This document shows, in pieces, positions 1 through 7,232 of a stretch of 64,000 nucleotides of DNA. Made by a program: the position numbers and the translations under genes. Every line of letters begins with the position of its first letter. The first letter of the stretch is position 1. The notes under the pieces were generated by a model. That model was not told the DNA's origin, searched no databases, and was given only the letters and a program-made list of their open reading frames with translations. This DNA comes from Microbulbifer variabilis (GTDB lineage: Bacteria > Pseudomonadota > Gammaproteobacteria > Pseudomonadales > Cellvibrionaceae), in the NCBI RefSeq assembly GCF_020524905.1, contig NZ_JAIVKI010000018.1:1-64000 (forward strand). Direction: 5' to 3'.

Positions 1-242
<242 letters not shown>

Positions 243-284
243 CAACAAATGGCTTAAATACTTGACAGGGGACCATAGTCACTT

Positions 285-291
285 GTTAGGC
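285..291 (-). repeat. Lone attC core (GTTAGGC) of a truncated attC
   Basis: GTTAGGC fits the GTTRRRY core consensus and overlaps the stop codon of the gene at 286-759, as in the other cassettes. The rest of an attC is missing. The 40 bases between it and the IS3 end do not look like attC and contain CTTGACAGGGGACCAT, which may be the end of a second element. This appears to be an attC destroyed by insertion. Confidence 0.5.
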
Positions 292-759
292 ATTTTTAAT
301 CTCCAAACTCGGAAGCTTTACTTTTGGTATCGGCTGACCCGGCCTCCAACCAGGAGGTAAACTCGGGCCTCTGAGCTGGAACGGTTCTTTTGGAAAGGTG
401 CTTTCTATAAATCGCTTATTTGTAATATTTTCACTAGGACACACTTCGATGACTAAATGCGTAGCTGTTACTGCAAAAGGAGAAATATGTATCCACTCTG
501 GGTACCAACCTTTTTCATTTAGAAGTGTATCAATCACTTTCTCAGACTCTACAAACAATCTAGTATTAGGCAGCTTAACTTTACCCAGCCCAGGCTCCCA
601 CTCCTGATCATCAGTATCAAAAACGCGATAAAACAAAAGCTTATCTGGAAGTGGACCGATGCACGACTCTTCATTACATCTTTTTACGCAGCGGGCGACC
701 TCTTCTAGAAACATTTCTAGAAAAGCTTCCTTCGTAAACGTTTCTTCAATTAGTTTCAT
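286..759 (-). CDS. Cassette-borne hypothetical protein, 157 aa
   Basis: I do not recognise this protein. It is predicted to be soluble, with no signal peptide or membrane segment, an acidic helical N-terminus (KLIEETFTKEAFLEMFLEEV) with CxxxC spacing after it, and a proline-rich C-terminal third (PSLPPGWRPGQPIPKVKLP). I chose the ATG at 759 because upstream in-frame codons run through the attC site at 770-851 and would encode its palindrome. The stop overlaps the GTTAGGC core at 285-291. It is the last cassette before the IS3 end, furthest from any attI-side promoter. Cassettes of this kind often carry immunity or stress proteins, but nothing in the sequence shows a function. Confidence 0.65.
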   Translation of the reverse strand: MKLIEETFTKEAFLEMFLEEVARCVKRCNEESCIGPLPDKLLFYRVFDTDDQEWEPGLGKVKLPNTRLFVESEKVIDTLLNEKGWYPEWIHISPFAVTATHLVIEVCPSENITNKRFIESTFPKEPFQLRGPSLPPGWRPGQPIPKVKLPSLEIKNA

Positions 760-769
760 AGCTTTACGC

Positions 770-851
770 CTAACGCCGCCATAAAACGCGCGACGCAAGG
801 AGCGTCGTAGGCCGCGCATTTTGCGGCCGATTTTTAATGGCCTTGTTATAA
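770..851 (-). repeat. attC site 1
   Basis: The site runs from CTAACGCCGCC to GGCCTTGTTATAA. The inner inverted repeat GCGACGC/GCGTCGT and GGCCGC/GCGGCC can fold into the hairpin expected for the bottom-strand substrate of an integron integrase. It is about 82 bp long and less similar to the other sites in its centre. Confidence 0.75.
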
Positions 852-1205
852 CTTTTGTGGGTTAGAAAACACACAATAGAACACCCCAGACAAAATACCC
901 CAAAGAGCACCTGCCAACAAAAAGGCTAAAGGTAAACCAGTGGGTAACAAAACAAGTAAAGCTATACCGCCACCTATGGAACCAACTACCGGCACTTTGA
1001 ATATATTACGCTTAGCTAGCTGTGGATGAATGAACAGTGCTGCTAATAAAGACAGCAATAGGGCTACCGGAAACCCTAGCGCTACGACAGCGAAATGGAT
1101 ATCACTGCTGTCTGCCGGGCTAATTCCAGCAATCAAATAGCCTGCCAAGACTGTAATAAGCCCTCCTGCTACAGGCGCCAATACTATTGCAGCTTCACGT
1201 TTCAT
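846..1205 (-). CDS. Cassette-borne small membrane protein, 119 aa
   Basis: The protein is almost entirely hydrophobic, with four likely membrane segments at about residues 8-28, 40-62, 70-90 and 93-113, separated by short loops; the loop around 63-70 is basic (HPQLAKRN). It has no recognisable family motif. The stop codon TAA lies within the GTTATAA core of attC site 1, and the start is 7 bases from attC site 2, so the gene fills its cassette completely. Function is unknown; it is one of three membrane proteins in this array. Confidence 0.65.
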   Translation of the reverse strand: MKREAAIVLAPVAGGLITVLAGYLIAGISPADSSDIHFAVVALGFPVALLLSLLAALFIHPQLAKRNIFKVPVVGSIGGGIALLVLLPTGLPLAFLLAGALWGILSGVFYCVFSNPQKL

Positions 1206-1211
1206 ACTGAG

Positions 1212-1284
1212 TTATAACGCCGCAAGCAAAGGCGAGCGCTAGCGAGTCCAGCCCGCAGGGCGATTTTGCCTTGCTTTGTTAATT
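1212..1284 (-). repeat. attC site 2
   Basis: The site runs from ATAACGCCGCAAGCAAAGG to TTGCTTTGTTAATT, with an inner GGGCTGGACTCGCTAGCG-type region (minus strand). At ~73 bp it is the shortest in the array. The terminal cores and the AAGCAAAG/CTTGCTTTG arms are complementary. Confidence 0.75.
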
Positions 1285-1719
1285 TTTGCCTAGTTCCATG
1301 TGCAACAGGGGATATGGCTTGCCTTGACCGTCTAGTGGAGAACGACCGACAATATTGAAGCCCAAATGCTCATAGAAGCCTAATGCTTGCTTATTTTGTT
1401 CGTTGACATCCACCTTGGTAGCGCCTTGATTTTTGATGGCGTGTTCCATTAGTTGAGCACCCACGCCTTTTCCTCTAGATTCTGGTGAGATGAAAAGCAT
1501 TTCGATATTTCCTTCATGAACGCCGCAGAATCCATGAATTTTTCCATCATCATCTTTGGCACATTTCAAATCTACAGCATCGAAATATTGTTCTAAGATC
1601 AAAGACTTTAAAGTGATTATGTCTTCTTCCTGAAGAAAATCATGGGTAGCCCGAACTGAGGACTCCCAGATTTCTATCAGAGTTTCATAATCTTTCTTTT
1701 CTGATTTCTCAATTTTCAT
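1279..1719 (-). CDS. GNAT-family N-acetyltransferase (YjaB-like), 146 aa
   Basis: This is a complete GNAT acyltransferase that would transfer an acetyl group from acetyl-CoA to an amine. The N-terminal strand-helix (residues 1-30) is followed by a central beta sheet with IEMLFISPESRGKGVGAQLM at about residues 72-91, which includes the R/Q-x-x-G-x-G/A acetyl-CoA pyrophosphate-binding motif (RGKGVG). The end has the C-terminal NEQNKQALGFYEHLGF helix typical of motif B. The overall pattern resembles YjaB-type enzymes. The gene occupies one cassette between attC sites 2 and 3. Acetyltransferases are common integron cargo, including drug-modifying ones, but nothing here points to an antibiotic substrate. 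Confidence 0.85.
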   Translation of the reverse strand: MKIEKSEKKDYETLIEIWESSVRATHDFLQEEDIITLKSLILEQYFDAVDLKCAKDDDGKIHGFCGVHEGNIEMLFISPESRGKGVGAQLMEHAIKNQGATKVDVNEQNKQALGFYEHLGFNIVGRSPLDGQGKPYPLLHMELGKN

Positions 1720-1739
1720 AACTTAACTCGAATAAGAAA

Positions 1740-1828
1740 TTTAACGTTGCCAGCAAGGGCAGCCGAAGCGAAGCGTAGGCTGTCCAGCCCAGCCTCCGGC
1801 TGGGCGATCTTGCCTGGCCTAGTTATAG
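1740..1828 (-). repeat. attC site 3
   Basis: The site begins TTTAACGTTGCCAGCAAGG and ends TTGCCTGGCCTAGTTATAG. The centre has CAGCCGAAGCG.AGCGTAGGCTGTCCAG-type arms and a second GCCCAGCC/GGCTGGGC stem. It is about 89 bp and represents the most common attC form in this array. Confidence 0.85.
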
Positions 1829-1914
1829 CTGGCGCGCTCTGAACGACCTACTTGCTCTCTGCCAGCCACCTTTGGCTGGCCACTGCCCGATAAATTTACA
1901 GGGAAAAATACCAT
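1819..1914 (-). CDS. Possible 31-codon cassette ORF
   Basis: The cassette between attC sites 3 and 4 (about 1829-2107) holds no ORF of usual size. Its best candidate starts at an ATG preceded by GGTAGGGAAAGT, which contains a plausible GGGA ribosome site. It reads MVFFPVNLSG and so on for 31 codons, and stops with TAG inside attC site 3, as genuine cassette genes in this array do. A perfect 8-bp hairpin at 1861-1880 lies within the reading frame. It could equally be a non-coding or promoter cassette. I recognise no family. Confidence 0.25.
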   Translation of the reverse strand: MVFFPVNLSGSGQPKVAGREQVGRSERASYN

Positions 1915-2106
1915 ACTTTCCCTACCGATTAACTAACTTACTGGCACTCAAAGATGGCGCGGCTGGCTTGCAAGGCCTGCTGACTTAAAACGAAGGCACT
2001 TGAATGAAACTGCGGTACCAGGTGGTAGAAAAACTCTTTGAAAAAGTGTGCCCAGTTAGAAATCGATGCTTGTAGCAACTACAAACTATCTAAAAATTGA
2101 CCGCCA

Positions 2107-2190
2107 CAATAACGCTGCCATAACCGGCAGCCGGAGCGCAGCGTAGGCTGTCCGGCGCCGCTAGGCGCGAAGTTCATGGCCTTGTTAGAG
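2107..2190 (-). repeat. attC site 4
   Basis: The site begins CAATAACGCTGCCATAACCGG and ends ATGGCCTTGTTAGAG, with CAGCCGGAGCG/AGCGTAGGCTGTCC arms and a short GGCGCC core. It is about 84 bp. Confidence 0.8.
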
Positions 2191-2527
2191 TTTGCTCAAA
2201 CTCTATTCGTACTTTGTCTCCAGAAACTAGAGGGAAATTCGATTCCATATGGGTTTCAATGTAATTTCCATTTCGAATCACTTTCAAAATGACCCTTTTA
2301 GTCCGATGCTTCTTCTTTGAAAGCATGTGATTATATAAAAGGCCAATCTCTTCATGGCTCAGAAATTCCATTTTGACGTTGTACTTCTGACAATATTGAT
2401 CCACTGCCTCTGAAAGAGTGCACGGTTCAACAGAAAAAGGACGTTTTGGAAAATCTCTTTGAGTCCGGCCATTATAAAAATCAATCTCTGACCAGTTTTG
2501 GTTGGCCGGCCCTTCAATTTCTATCAT
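2174..2527 (-). CDS. Cassette-borne hypothetical protein, 117 aa
   Basis: This is a soluble, basic protein with no signal or membrane segment and no family I recognise. The middle contains KKKHRTKRVILKVIRNG followed by a predicted beta-rich end (ETHMESNFPLVSGDKVRIEFEQ). I placed the start at 2527 (MIEIEGP) because upstream in-frame codons run into the palindromic attC site 5. The stop lies inside attC site 4. Confidence 0.6.
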   Translation of the reverse strand: MIEIEGPANQNWSEIDFYNGRTQRDFPKRPFSVEPCTLSEAVDQYCQKYNVKMEFLSHEEIGLLYNHMLSKKKHRTKRVILKVIRNGNYIETHMESNFPLVSGDKVRIEFEQTLTRP

Positions 2528-2533
2528 GTTGAA

Positions 2534-2676
2534 CTCTAACGCCGCCAGCAGGGGCAGCTTACCTTGTGCGCGTTTTGCGCGAAAATTGGAGCGCAGCGAC
2601 CGCGCAAAACGTGCACAAGGTAAGCTGTCCCGCGGAGGGCCGAAGGCCCGGAGCAAATTGCCTGGCCTTGTTAAGC
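2534..2676 (-). repeat. attC site 5, long form
   Basis: The cores are CTCTAAC at 2534-2540 and GTTAAGC at 2670-2676. At 143 bp this is far longer than sites 1-4, because the central arms carry an additional complementary pair: TACCTTGTGC and GCGTTTTGCGCG on one side, CGCGCAAAACG and GCACAAGGTA on the other. It is built like attC site 8 at 3801-3943. Confidence 0.85.
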
Positions 2677-2982
2677 TTCTTTGATCTGGTGGACCGAATC
2701 ACACCAAATCTCCCCCCAACCTTCATCCAGGTAATCAATTTTTACATTGCCATACTCTTTTTGAGAGTCGGTATCTTTAGAGACGATTAGATGCTCTACG
2801 TCCATTAATCTTGAGAGGTTATCTATACTTTTTGGTGCTTCGAAGTACAGATTGACCTTTTTATTTTCGCTCTCAGTCTGAACACTAAAAGATAGTGGCC
2901 CCTCTCCGCCTTTGCGCTCAATGGAAACACGAGTAACTACCCACCCTGCACCAAACTCATAGAGCTTTTGTTCCTGGCTCAT
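2671..2982 (-). CDS. Cassette-borne hypothetical protein, 103 aa
   Basis: This is a small acidic soluble protein with alternating short strands (WVVTRVSIERK, LSFSVQTES, KVNLYFEAP), then a helix (SIDNLSRLMDVEH) and a tryptophan-containing tail (GWGEIWCDSV). It could be an immunity-type or other single-domain protein; no family is recognised. The start ATG at 2982 is 16 bases from attC site 6, and the stop falls within the core of attC site 5, so it is the sole gene of its cassette. Confidence 0.6.
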   Translation of the reverse strand: MSQEQKLYEFGAGWVVTRVSIERKGGEGPLSFSVQTESENKKVNLYFEAPKSIDNLSRLMDVEHLIVSKDTDSQKEYGNVKIDYLDEGWGEIWCDSVHQIKEA

Positions 2983-2998
2983 ATCGTTCCCACGGAAT

Positions 2999-3109
2999 AC
3001 TTAACGTTGCCAACAGGGGCAGCCGGAGCGTTTGCGTGCGAAGCGCGCCGCGTAGGCTGTCCAGCCTAGCCCCACAGGGGCTGGGCGAGCCTGCTTGGCC
3101 TAGTTATGG
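2999..3109 (-). repeat. attC site 6
   Basis: The site begins ACTTAACGTTGCCAACAGG and ends CTTGGCCTAGTTATGG. It has CAGCCGGAGCG/CGTAGGCTGTCCAG arms with an extended GC-rich loop, plus a second AGCCCC/GGGGCT stem. It is about 111 bp and resembles attC site 3. Confidence 0.85.
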
Positions 3110-3391
3110 GGCCCCATTGTGTAATAAGTAACCCTGAATTATCCCATAAAATAACACGCCCACCACAACACTACTTGGGACATAGTAACGAGCGTTGTTT
3201 ACCGGTAAAGCCGCCGTCAATAATGCTGAACAAACTGCTGAAACCATAGCAACACCAAACCAATTTCCCTTTAACTCTGGTGAAACTGCCCAAAGTACAT
3301 ATGCCATGGGAATCAAGCTTGAAGCAAAAAGACAAACCATGAATTTCCAAAGATATACACTTAATTTTTGGTCTTTGTGAATTTGGCTCAA
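3104..3391 (-). CDS. Cassette-borne small membrane protein, 95 aa
   Basis: Three hydrophobic segments are visible at about residues 13-34, 42-62 and 70-88, with a short charged N-terminus (MSQIHKDQKL) and a short polar end. There is no catalytic motif and no family I recognise. The stop is inside the core of attC site 6 and the start lies 10 bases from attC site 7. Confidence 0.6.
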   Translation of the reverse strand: MSQIHKDQKLSVYLWKFMVCLFASSLIPMAYVLWAVSPELKGNWFGVAMVSAVCSALLTAALPVNNARYYVPSSVVVGVLFYGIIQGYLLHNGAP

Positions 3392-3400
3392 TTTCTAGCC

Positions 3401-3496
3401 CTATAACGCCTACAGCAGGGGCAGCCGAAGCGTAGCGTAGGCTGTCCCTCCCAGAACCCGTAGGGGGCTGGGACTTGCTGCCTGTGTTTGTTATGG
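3401..3496 (-). repeat. attC site 7
   Basis: The site begins CTATAACGCCTACAGCAGG and ends GCCTGTGTTTGTTATGG, with CAGCCGAAGCGTAGC/GCGTAGGCTGTCC arms and a second CCCAG/CTGGG stem. It is about 96 bp. Confidence 0.85.
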
Positions 3497-3516
3497 ATGA
3501 TTAGCATCATGATAAC

Positions 3517-3789
3517 TCAATCATCCCAGGTAAAACCAGCTTCACTCAAGCGGTGCCTAACCTTGCTAACTTTTAATTCATCAGACTTACCAGATGATTG
3601 CGATTTATCAATATCTCTAGTTAGGTCAAAATAGTTCGTTCCTAGAAACTCTGAAAGTAAAGTGGCTAGGTTCCTATTTGAGTACTCACCGTATAGAGTG
3701 TCTATCAAAGGAAAGTACTCGTCATCCGTAATCCCATTTGGAAAAGCTGATTGTAATGCCTTTAAGTCATTCTTAATAAATTCTTCCAT
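3517..3789 (-). CDS. Cassette-borne small protein, 90 aa, possibly DUF3349-like
   Basis: This is an acidic helical protein. The pattern LKALQSAFPNGITDDEYFPLIDTLYGEYSNRNLATLLSEF is split here by residue: about 8-22 a helix with FPNG, 23-35 DDEYFPL, 36-50 the second helix. That pattern recalls DUF3349-type proteins, which have FP-G..D...L...L....S...VA..L; the assignment is only suggestive. It ends in a basic segment (KVSKVRHRLSEAGFTWDD). The start at 3789 was chosen because upstream codons read through attC site 8. Its stop lies about 20 bases before attC site 7. Confidence 0.55.
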   Translation of the reverse strand: MEEFIKNDLKALQSAFPNGITDDEYFPLIDTLYGEYSNRNLATLLSEFLGTNYFDLTRDIDKSQSSGKSDELKVSKVRHRLSEAGFTWDD

Positions 3790-3800
3790 CACTAAATAGC

Positions 3801-3943
3801 CATAACGCCCGCAACAGGGGCGACCAATGCTATGCACGTTTTGTGCGAAACTGGGAGCGCAGCGACCCGCACAAAACGTGCATAGCGTTGGGCGTCCCGC
3901 GGAGGCCCGAAGGGCCGGAGCATTCTGCTTGCGCTTGTTATGA
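3801..3943 (-). repeat. attC site 8, long form
   Basis: The cores are CATAACG at 3801-3807 and GTTATGA at 3937-3943. The site is 143 bp, the same length as attC site 5. Its arms include CTATGCACGTTTTGTGCG and CGCACAAAACGTGCATAG, a perfect 18-bp complementary pair. The GGCGTCCCGCGGAGGC and GGCCGGAGC blocks are also shared with site 5. Confidence 0.85.
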
Positions 3944-4240
3944 GCGCTTACGAAGTGCACCTTTTACTCCACCTATTTTTATGGGGCCAAACCTTCTGAA
4001 TATCTGGTCCACCAGCAGTGGCAGCACGATAAAGATAACGAAAACGGCAAACCAGCTAAAGAAAAAAAACAGGTAAAAGAACGCTGCAGTCCCAATTGCC
4101 GATGCAACTATTGTCTCTATGAGATTTGCCCACCAAGTTTGATGAAAAATAGAGACGCATTCCGAGCATACATAGTTGTTACTAAGAATCGGAACACTGA
4201 GGCTCTTTTTGGAGCAGTTTGGGCATTTCCTTTTAAGCAT
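3938..4240 (-). CDS. Cassette-borne zinc-ribbon membrane protein, 100 aa
   Basis: The N-terminus carries four cysteines in CPNCSKK (residues 6-9) and CSECVS (residues 25-28), a zinc-ribbon arrangement that could bind one metal ion. Two hydrophobic segments follow at about residues 40-60 and 62-80, rich in phenylalanine (AAFFYLFFFFSWFAVFVIF). The tail is basic (RRFGPIKIGGVKGALRKRS). Bacterial zinc-ribbon/TM proteins of this size are usually uncharacterised. It is the attI-proximal gene of the array as seen here. A core-like CATAAC lies just upstream at 4253-4258. Confidence 0.6.
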   Translation of the reverse strand: MLKRKCPNCSKKSLSVPILSNNYVCSECVSIFHQTWWANLIETIVASAIGTAAFFYLFFFFSWFAVFVIFIVLPLLVDQIFRRFGPIKIGGVKGALRKRS

Positions 4241-4861
4241 GCTCGATTAGCTCATAACAGTGTATTCAAAAGCAGCTGCAATATATCACCCTGCAACATA
4301 TCCCAAGATCAAAAAACCACCAAATCCAGAAAAAGGCTTACAAATCAAGGGGTTAGAAATATCTGACATAGATACACTCAAGTGGATATATTGCGGCTGC
4401 ATTATATCTTGTTATTTTGTTGCTTTTGATCACTGTTGTAAATCATTAAAAATCAATAAGTTAACGCTAATCTTACCGCGGATATGTGCACCTGCTTGCG
4501 ATCTTAGATATCGGCAATAGTTAACGGCAGTAAATTCCGTACATAAAATGGCAAAGGAAACCAACACTTATGAGACTTTTGCAAGTGGATTTAGCCTTGA
4601 ATGCATAAGTTGGCTGGAATATTTTCGCTATATCCGATCGCTTCTAGGAAGGTCGCTTTAAGCTCCAGGCACAGCTAGATGGAAGAAGTGTCCTAGCCGC
4701 CCATAAGGCCTAGCTTGATCTTCTCAGCCGATTTGGTGGAAGGTTCTGGCCACACTGCCATTCAACGGCGTATTCGTGCTGCGATCTTAGTGAGTAACTC
4801 AATGACTTGTACCGCTTGTAGACCGCAAACCTTACATTCCTCAACGCAATGAGGTTTTGCC
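4241..4861. other. Non-coding stretch beside the cassette array
   Basis: No convincing gene or integron integrase is present in these 620 bases. The first 15 bases include a CATAAC core-like sequence that may mark the array boundary. Around 4713-4800 a plus-strand frame reads LIFSADLVEGSGHTAIQRRI, which looks like a protein fragment and may be the remnant of an inactivated gene or transposase. I cannot identify it. Confidence 0.4.
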
Positions 4862-6574
4862 CTAGGCCAGCTGCACAAACGCCTGATACTGACTCAAAAA
4901 TACCCTCCCAGACAACTTCTGCAAAAAACTACTTTTCTCCAAACAATCCATCACTGGCCCTTTCACTTCGGAGAGATGGAAGCAAACCCCTCTATCAGCC
5001 AGATTCGCATTCATGGACTCCAAAACTTCTAATGCACTCCAGTCAATCTCATTCACTGCACTACACATCAGAATGACATGCTTCACCTGTGAGCTATTAG
5101 CTAGGCCGCTATAGATACGCTCTTCCAGTACACCGATATTAGAGAAAATCAAGCGGCCATCTACTCGGAAGGTGAGAATCTCGGGAACAGTTTTTACCTG
5201 GTGTCGGTGAATATTGCGGAAATGCTCAGTGCCCTCCACCAGGCCCACTTCGGCGATATGGGGCTTGGAGGCTCGATAGATAAATAATAATAGGGATGCG
5301 GCAACACCACAGGCAACGCCGGGCTCGACACCCATTAATAGGGTAACGGCGATTGTCAGGGTAACGGCAATAAAATCTGCCTTGGCAAAGTGCCAGGTTT
5401 TACGCAGGATGGAGAAATCCACCAGGGAGAGAACCGCAACAATGATGGTGGCGGCCAGGGTGGTTTTCGGTAGGTAATAAAGAAAAGGGGTCAAAAAGAG
5501 CGCGGCTAAGGCGATGCCTATGGCGGTAAACAGGCTGGCAAATTGTGTCTGCGCACCTGCAGCATCATTCACTACCGAGCGGGAAAAGCCGCCACTCACC
5601 GGGAAACCACCAGAAAGGCCGGAGCTGATATTGGCCATGCCCAGGGCAACCAACTCCTGATTACTATCCACTCTTTGTCGGCGCTTGGCTGCAAGGGTTT
5701 TGGCCACTGATATGGATTCTACATAGCCAATAATGGCGATCATTAGTGCAGGAACAAGTAAAGATTGCAGTAGCGGCAGTGTTAGCTTTGGCAGTGATAG
5801 CGGTGGTAAACCGGCGGGGATAACGCCTACCAGTGCCACCTGGTGAGCTTCAAAATTTAGGACAGCGGATAAGGCAATGGTTGCCAGCACGCCCACTACT
5901 GGGGCCGCTCTGGCAAACAGTTCGGCATTATTGCGAGATAAGCCCATTTTCTCCAGCCATTTTGCAGCAAAGGCTCTGGCCCAATAGAGAAAAACCACCA
6001 CCCCCACTCCAGTGATCAAGGCGAGGCTATTGGTGCTTTGTAGGTTCTGCCATAGCGATAGCAGTAACTCCGGTGCAGTATCACCATGGGCGGCCACCCC
6101 CAATAAATGCCGCAGCTGGCTGAGTGCAATCAATAATGCGGAAGCAGTAATAAAACCCGAGATCACTGGGTGAGAAAGAAAATTCGCCAGCATGCCGAGT
6201 CGCAAAGTGCCCAGCAGAAAAAGTATTCCTCCGGAGAGCAACGCCAGGGCGGCGGCTGCACTCAGGTAATCTACCTCACCAGTAGCGGTGACCTCTCCCA
6301 GGGCGGCGGCACTCATCAGTGAGATCACCGCGACCGGCCCCACAGATAGAGTACTGCTAGAGCCGAAAATACCGTAGACCACCAGCGGCACCATGCTGGC
6401 ATAGAGGCCGACTTCCGCCGGCAGCCCCGCTAACAGGGCATAGGCAAGGGATTGGGGAATCAACAGTACCGTGACAATTGCGGCGGCGAGCAGATCGCGG
6501 TTTAAGGTGCGGCGGTTATAGGATTGAAAAGTAGTGAAGATGGGAAACCATCGGGAGAGTTTCTGCATAACCAT
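4862..6574 (-). CDS. SulP-family anion transporter with STAS domain, 570 aa
   Basis: This is a full-length SulP (SLC26-like) inner-membrane permease, predicted to import sulfate or another inorganic anion. The N-terminal block RDLLAAAIVTVLLIPQSLAYALLAGLPAEVGLYAS (positions about 26-60) is the family signature. About 10-14 membrane helices run to residue ~425. A C-terminal cytoplasmic STAS domain at ~445-560 includes VLEERIYSGL and VNEIDWSALEVLE. The ATG at 6574 has GGAAGG seven bases upstream. It is the distal gene of the arm with the DUF442 protein and persulfide dioxygenase, so its substrate may be sulfite, sulfate or thiosulfate released by persulfide oxidation. That role is inferred from context. 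A similar SulP closes the opposite arm at 9524-11278. Confidence 0.9.
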   Translation of the reverse strand: MVMQKLSRWFPIFTTFQSYNRRTLNRDLLAAAIVTVLLIPQSLAYALLAGLPAEVGLYASMVPLVVYGIFGSSSTLSVGPVAVISLMSAAALGEVTATGEVDYLSAAAALALLSGGILFLLGTLRLGMLANFLSHPVISGFITASALLIALSQLRHLLGVAAHGDTAPELLLSLWQNLQSTNSLALITGVGVVVFLYWARAFAAKWLEKMGLSRNNAELFARAAPVVGVLATIALSAVLNFEAHQVALVGVIPAGLPPLSLPKLTLPLLQSLLVPALMIAIIGYVESISVAKTLAAKRRQRVDSNQELVALGMANISSGLSGGFPVSGGFSRSVVNDAAGAQTQFASLFTAIGIALAALFLTPFLYYLPKTTLAATIIVAVLSLVDFSILRKTWHFAKADFIAVTLTIAVTLLMGVEPGVACGVAASLLLFIYRASKPHIAEVGLVEGTEHFRNIHRHQVKTVPEILTFRVDGRLIFSNIGVLEERIYSGLANSSQVKHVILMCSAVNEIDWSALEVLESMNANLADRGVCFHLSEVKGPVMDCLEKSSFLQKLSGRVFLSQYQAFVQLA

Positions 6575-6648
6575 GGTTTACCTTCCGCTTTTTCTCTTCA
6601 CGTCGTCAGTTTCATCCGTATTGTCAGGGCATATGTCAGGCATATAAC

Positions 6649-6683
6649 TGCGGCACCCTCTAACAATGCATAACGGTGCCGCA
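6649..6683 (-). promoter_or_regulatory. Inverted repeat between the DUF442 gene and sulP
   Basis: TGCGGCACC at 6649-6657 is the exact reverse complement of GGTGCCGCA at 6675-6683, giving a 9-bp stem with a 17-base loop. There is no T-tract, so it may weaken read-through from the upstream genes into sulP or stabilise an mRNA end rather than terminate fully. Confidence 0.4.
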
Positions 6684-6753
6684 ATCTTTGGTATGTATAA
6701 GCCAGCCATTAAAGCGCCTTAATTAGGTGCTCGATTAATTAGGGCTCGATAAG

Positions 6754-7167
6754 TTAGGAATCGATAGCAACCAATGCGGCGCTGACATCAAAACCTGCTG
6801 CCTGAGCCTGGCTATGCAATTGTTTTTTATCGGCACCCATTAAAATTTTGGCCCCGGCCCAAACCTGGCTGGAACGATTACCGGTGCGGCAAAATGCATG
6901 AATTTTTTCACCGCTCTGCAATACATTGCGAAAGGCCTCGCAGTCCTCCCGGGTCATTCGCCCACGGGTAAAAGGAATCGCAATAAAGCGTAGGCCGGCA
7001 TCCTGAGCGGCCCGCTCCATAGCTTCGTAACTGGGGTGTACGTCACTCTCCCCTTCCGGGCAGTTGCACACCACCACTTGCACACCACTCTGTGCCAACG
7101 GTGCCATCTCTTCACAGGTAATATGTTCAGAAACGCTCACTTGTTCATCTAATTTTTTAATATTCAT
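6754..7167 (-). CDS. DUF442 / TIGR01244-type phosphatase-like protein, 137 aa
   Basis: This belongs to the family found fused to, or beside, beta-lactamase-like persulfide dioxygenases (Blh), with a dual-specificity-phosphatase-like fold. The active loop is FCRTGNRSSQVW, with Cys93 and Arg98, matching the family's CRSGTRS signature (C-x4-R rather than the C-x5-R of classical phosphatases). The probable role is sulfur transfer or hydrolysis linked to sulfide detoxification; biochemical activity of the family is not settled. I use the ATG at 7167 because GAGG lies just upstream; an earlier in-frame start at 7203 would add 12 residues. It lies 65 bases after the persulfide dioxygenase gene. Confidence 0.85.
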   Translation of the reverse strand: MNIKKLDEQVSVSEHITCEEMAPLAQSGVQVVVCNCPEGESDVHPSYEAMERAAQDAGLRFIAIPFTRGRMTREDCEAFRNVLQSGEKIHAFCRTGNRSSQVWAGAKILMGADKKQLHSQAQAAGFDVSAALVAIDS

Positions 7168-7232
7168 CGTCGCCTCGTTGTGACTGCGGCCCCAGCTAAA
7201 CATGGCTGCAGAGTTCGGTTTACTTGGATTTT

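Larger units (their letters stand above)
285..4260 (-). mobile_element. Integrase-less cluster of attC sites with gene cassettes
   Basis: Eight stretches share the same plan: a YAAC-type core followed by GCC or GTT-GCC, then GGGGCAGC and a GC-rich inverted repeat containing GTAGGCTGTCC or CGTCCCGCGGAGG, and finally a GTTRRRY-type core. They lie at about 770-851, 1212-1284, 1740-1828, 2107-2190, 2534-2676, 2999-3109, 3401-3496 and 3801-3943, plus a lone GTTAGGC core at 285-291. Between them sit single small genes, all on the minus strand, whose stop codons usually fall inside the next core. That is the organisation of integron cassettes. No intI gene is visible beside the promoter-proximal end (4241-4861), so the array is either orphaned or its integrase lies outside the window. 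Confidence 0.85.

Noticed and set aside
4260-4520. Plus-strand frames of 75-86 codons beside the cassette array
   Set aside because: No ribosome site, unusual amino-acid composition and overlap with each other in different frames; likely chance.
4465-4530. GTTAACG and AGTTAACGG sequences resembling attC or attI parts
   Set aside because: No paired inverted repeats around them and no integrase nearby; too short to call.
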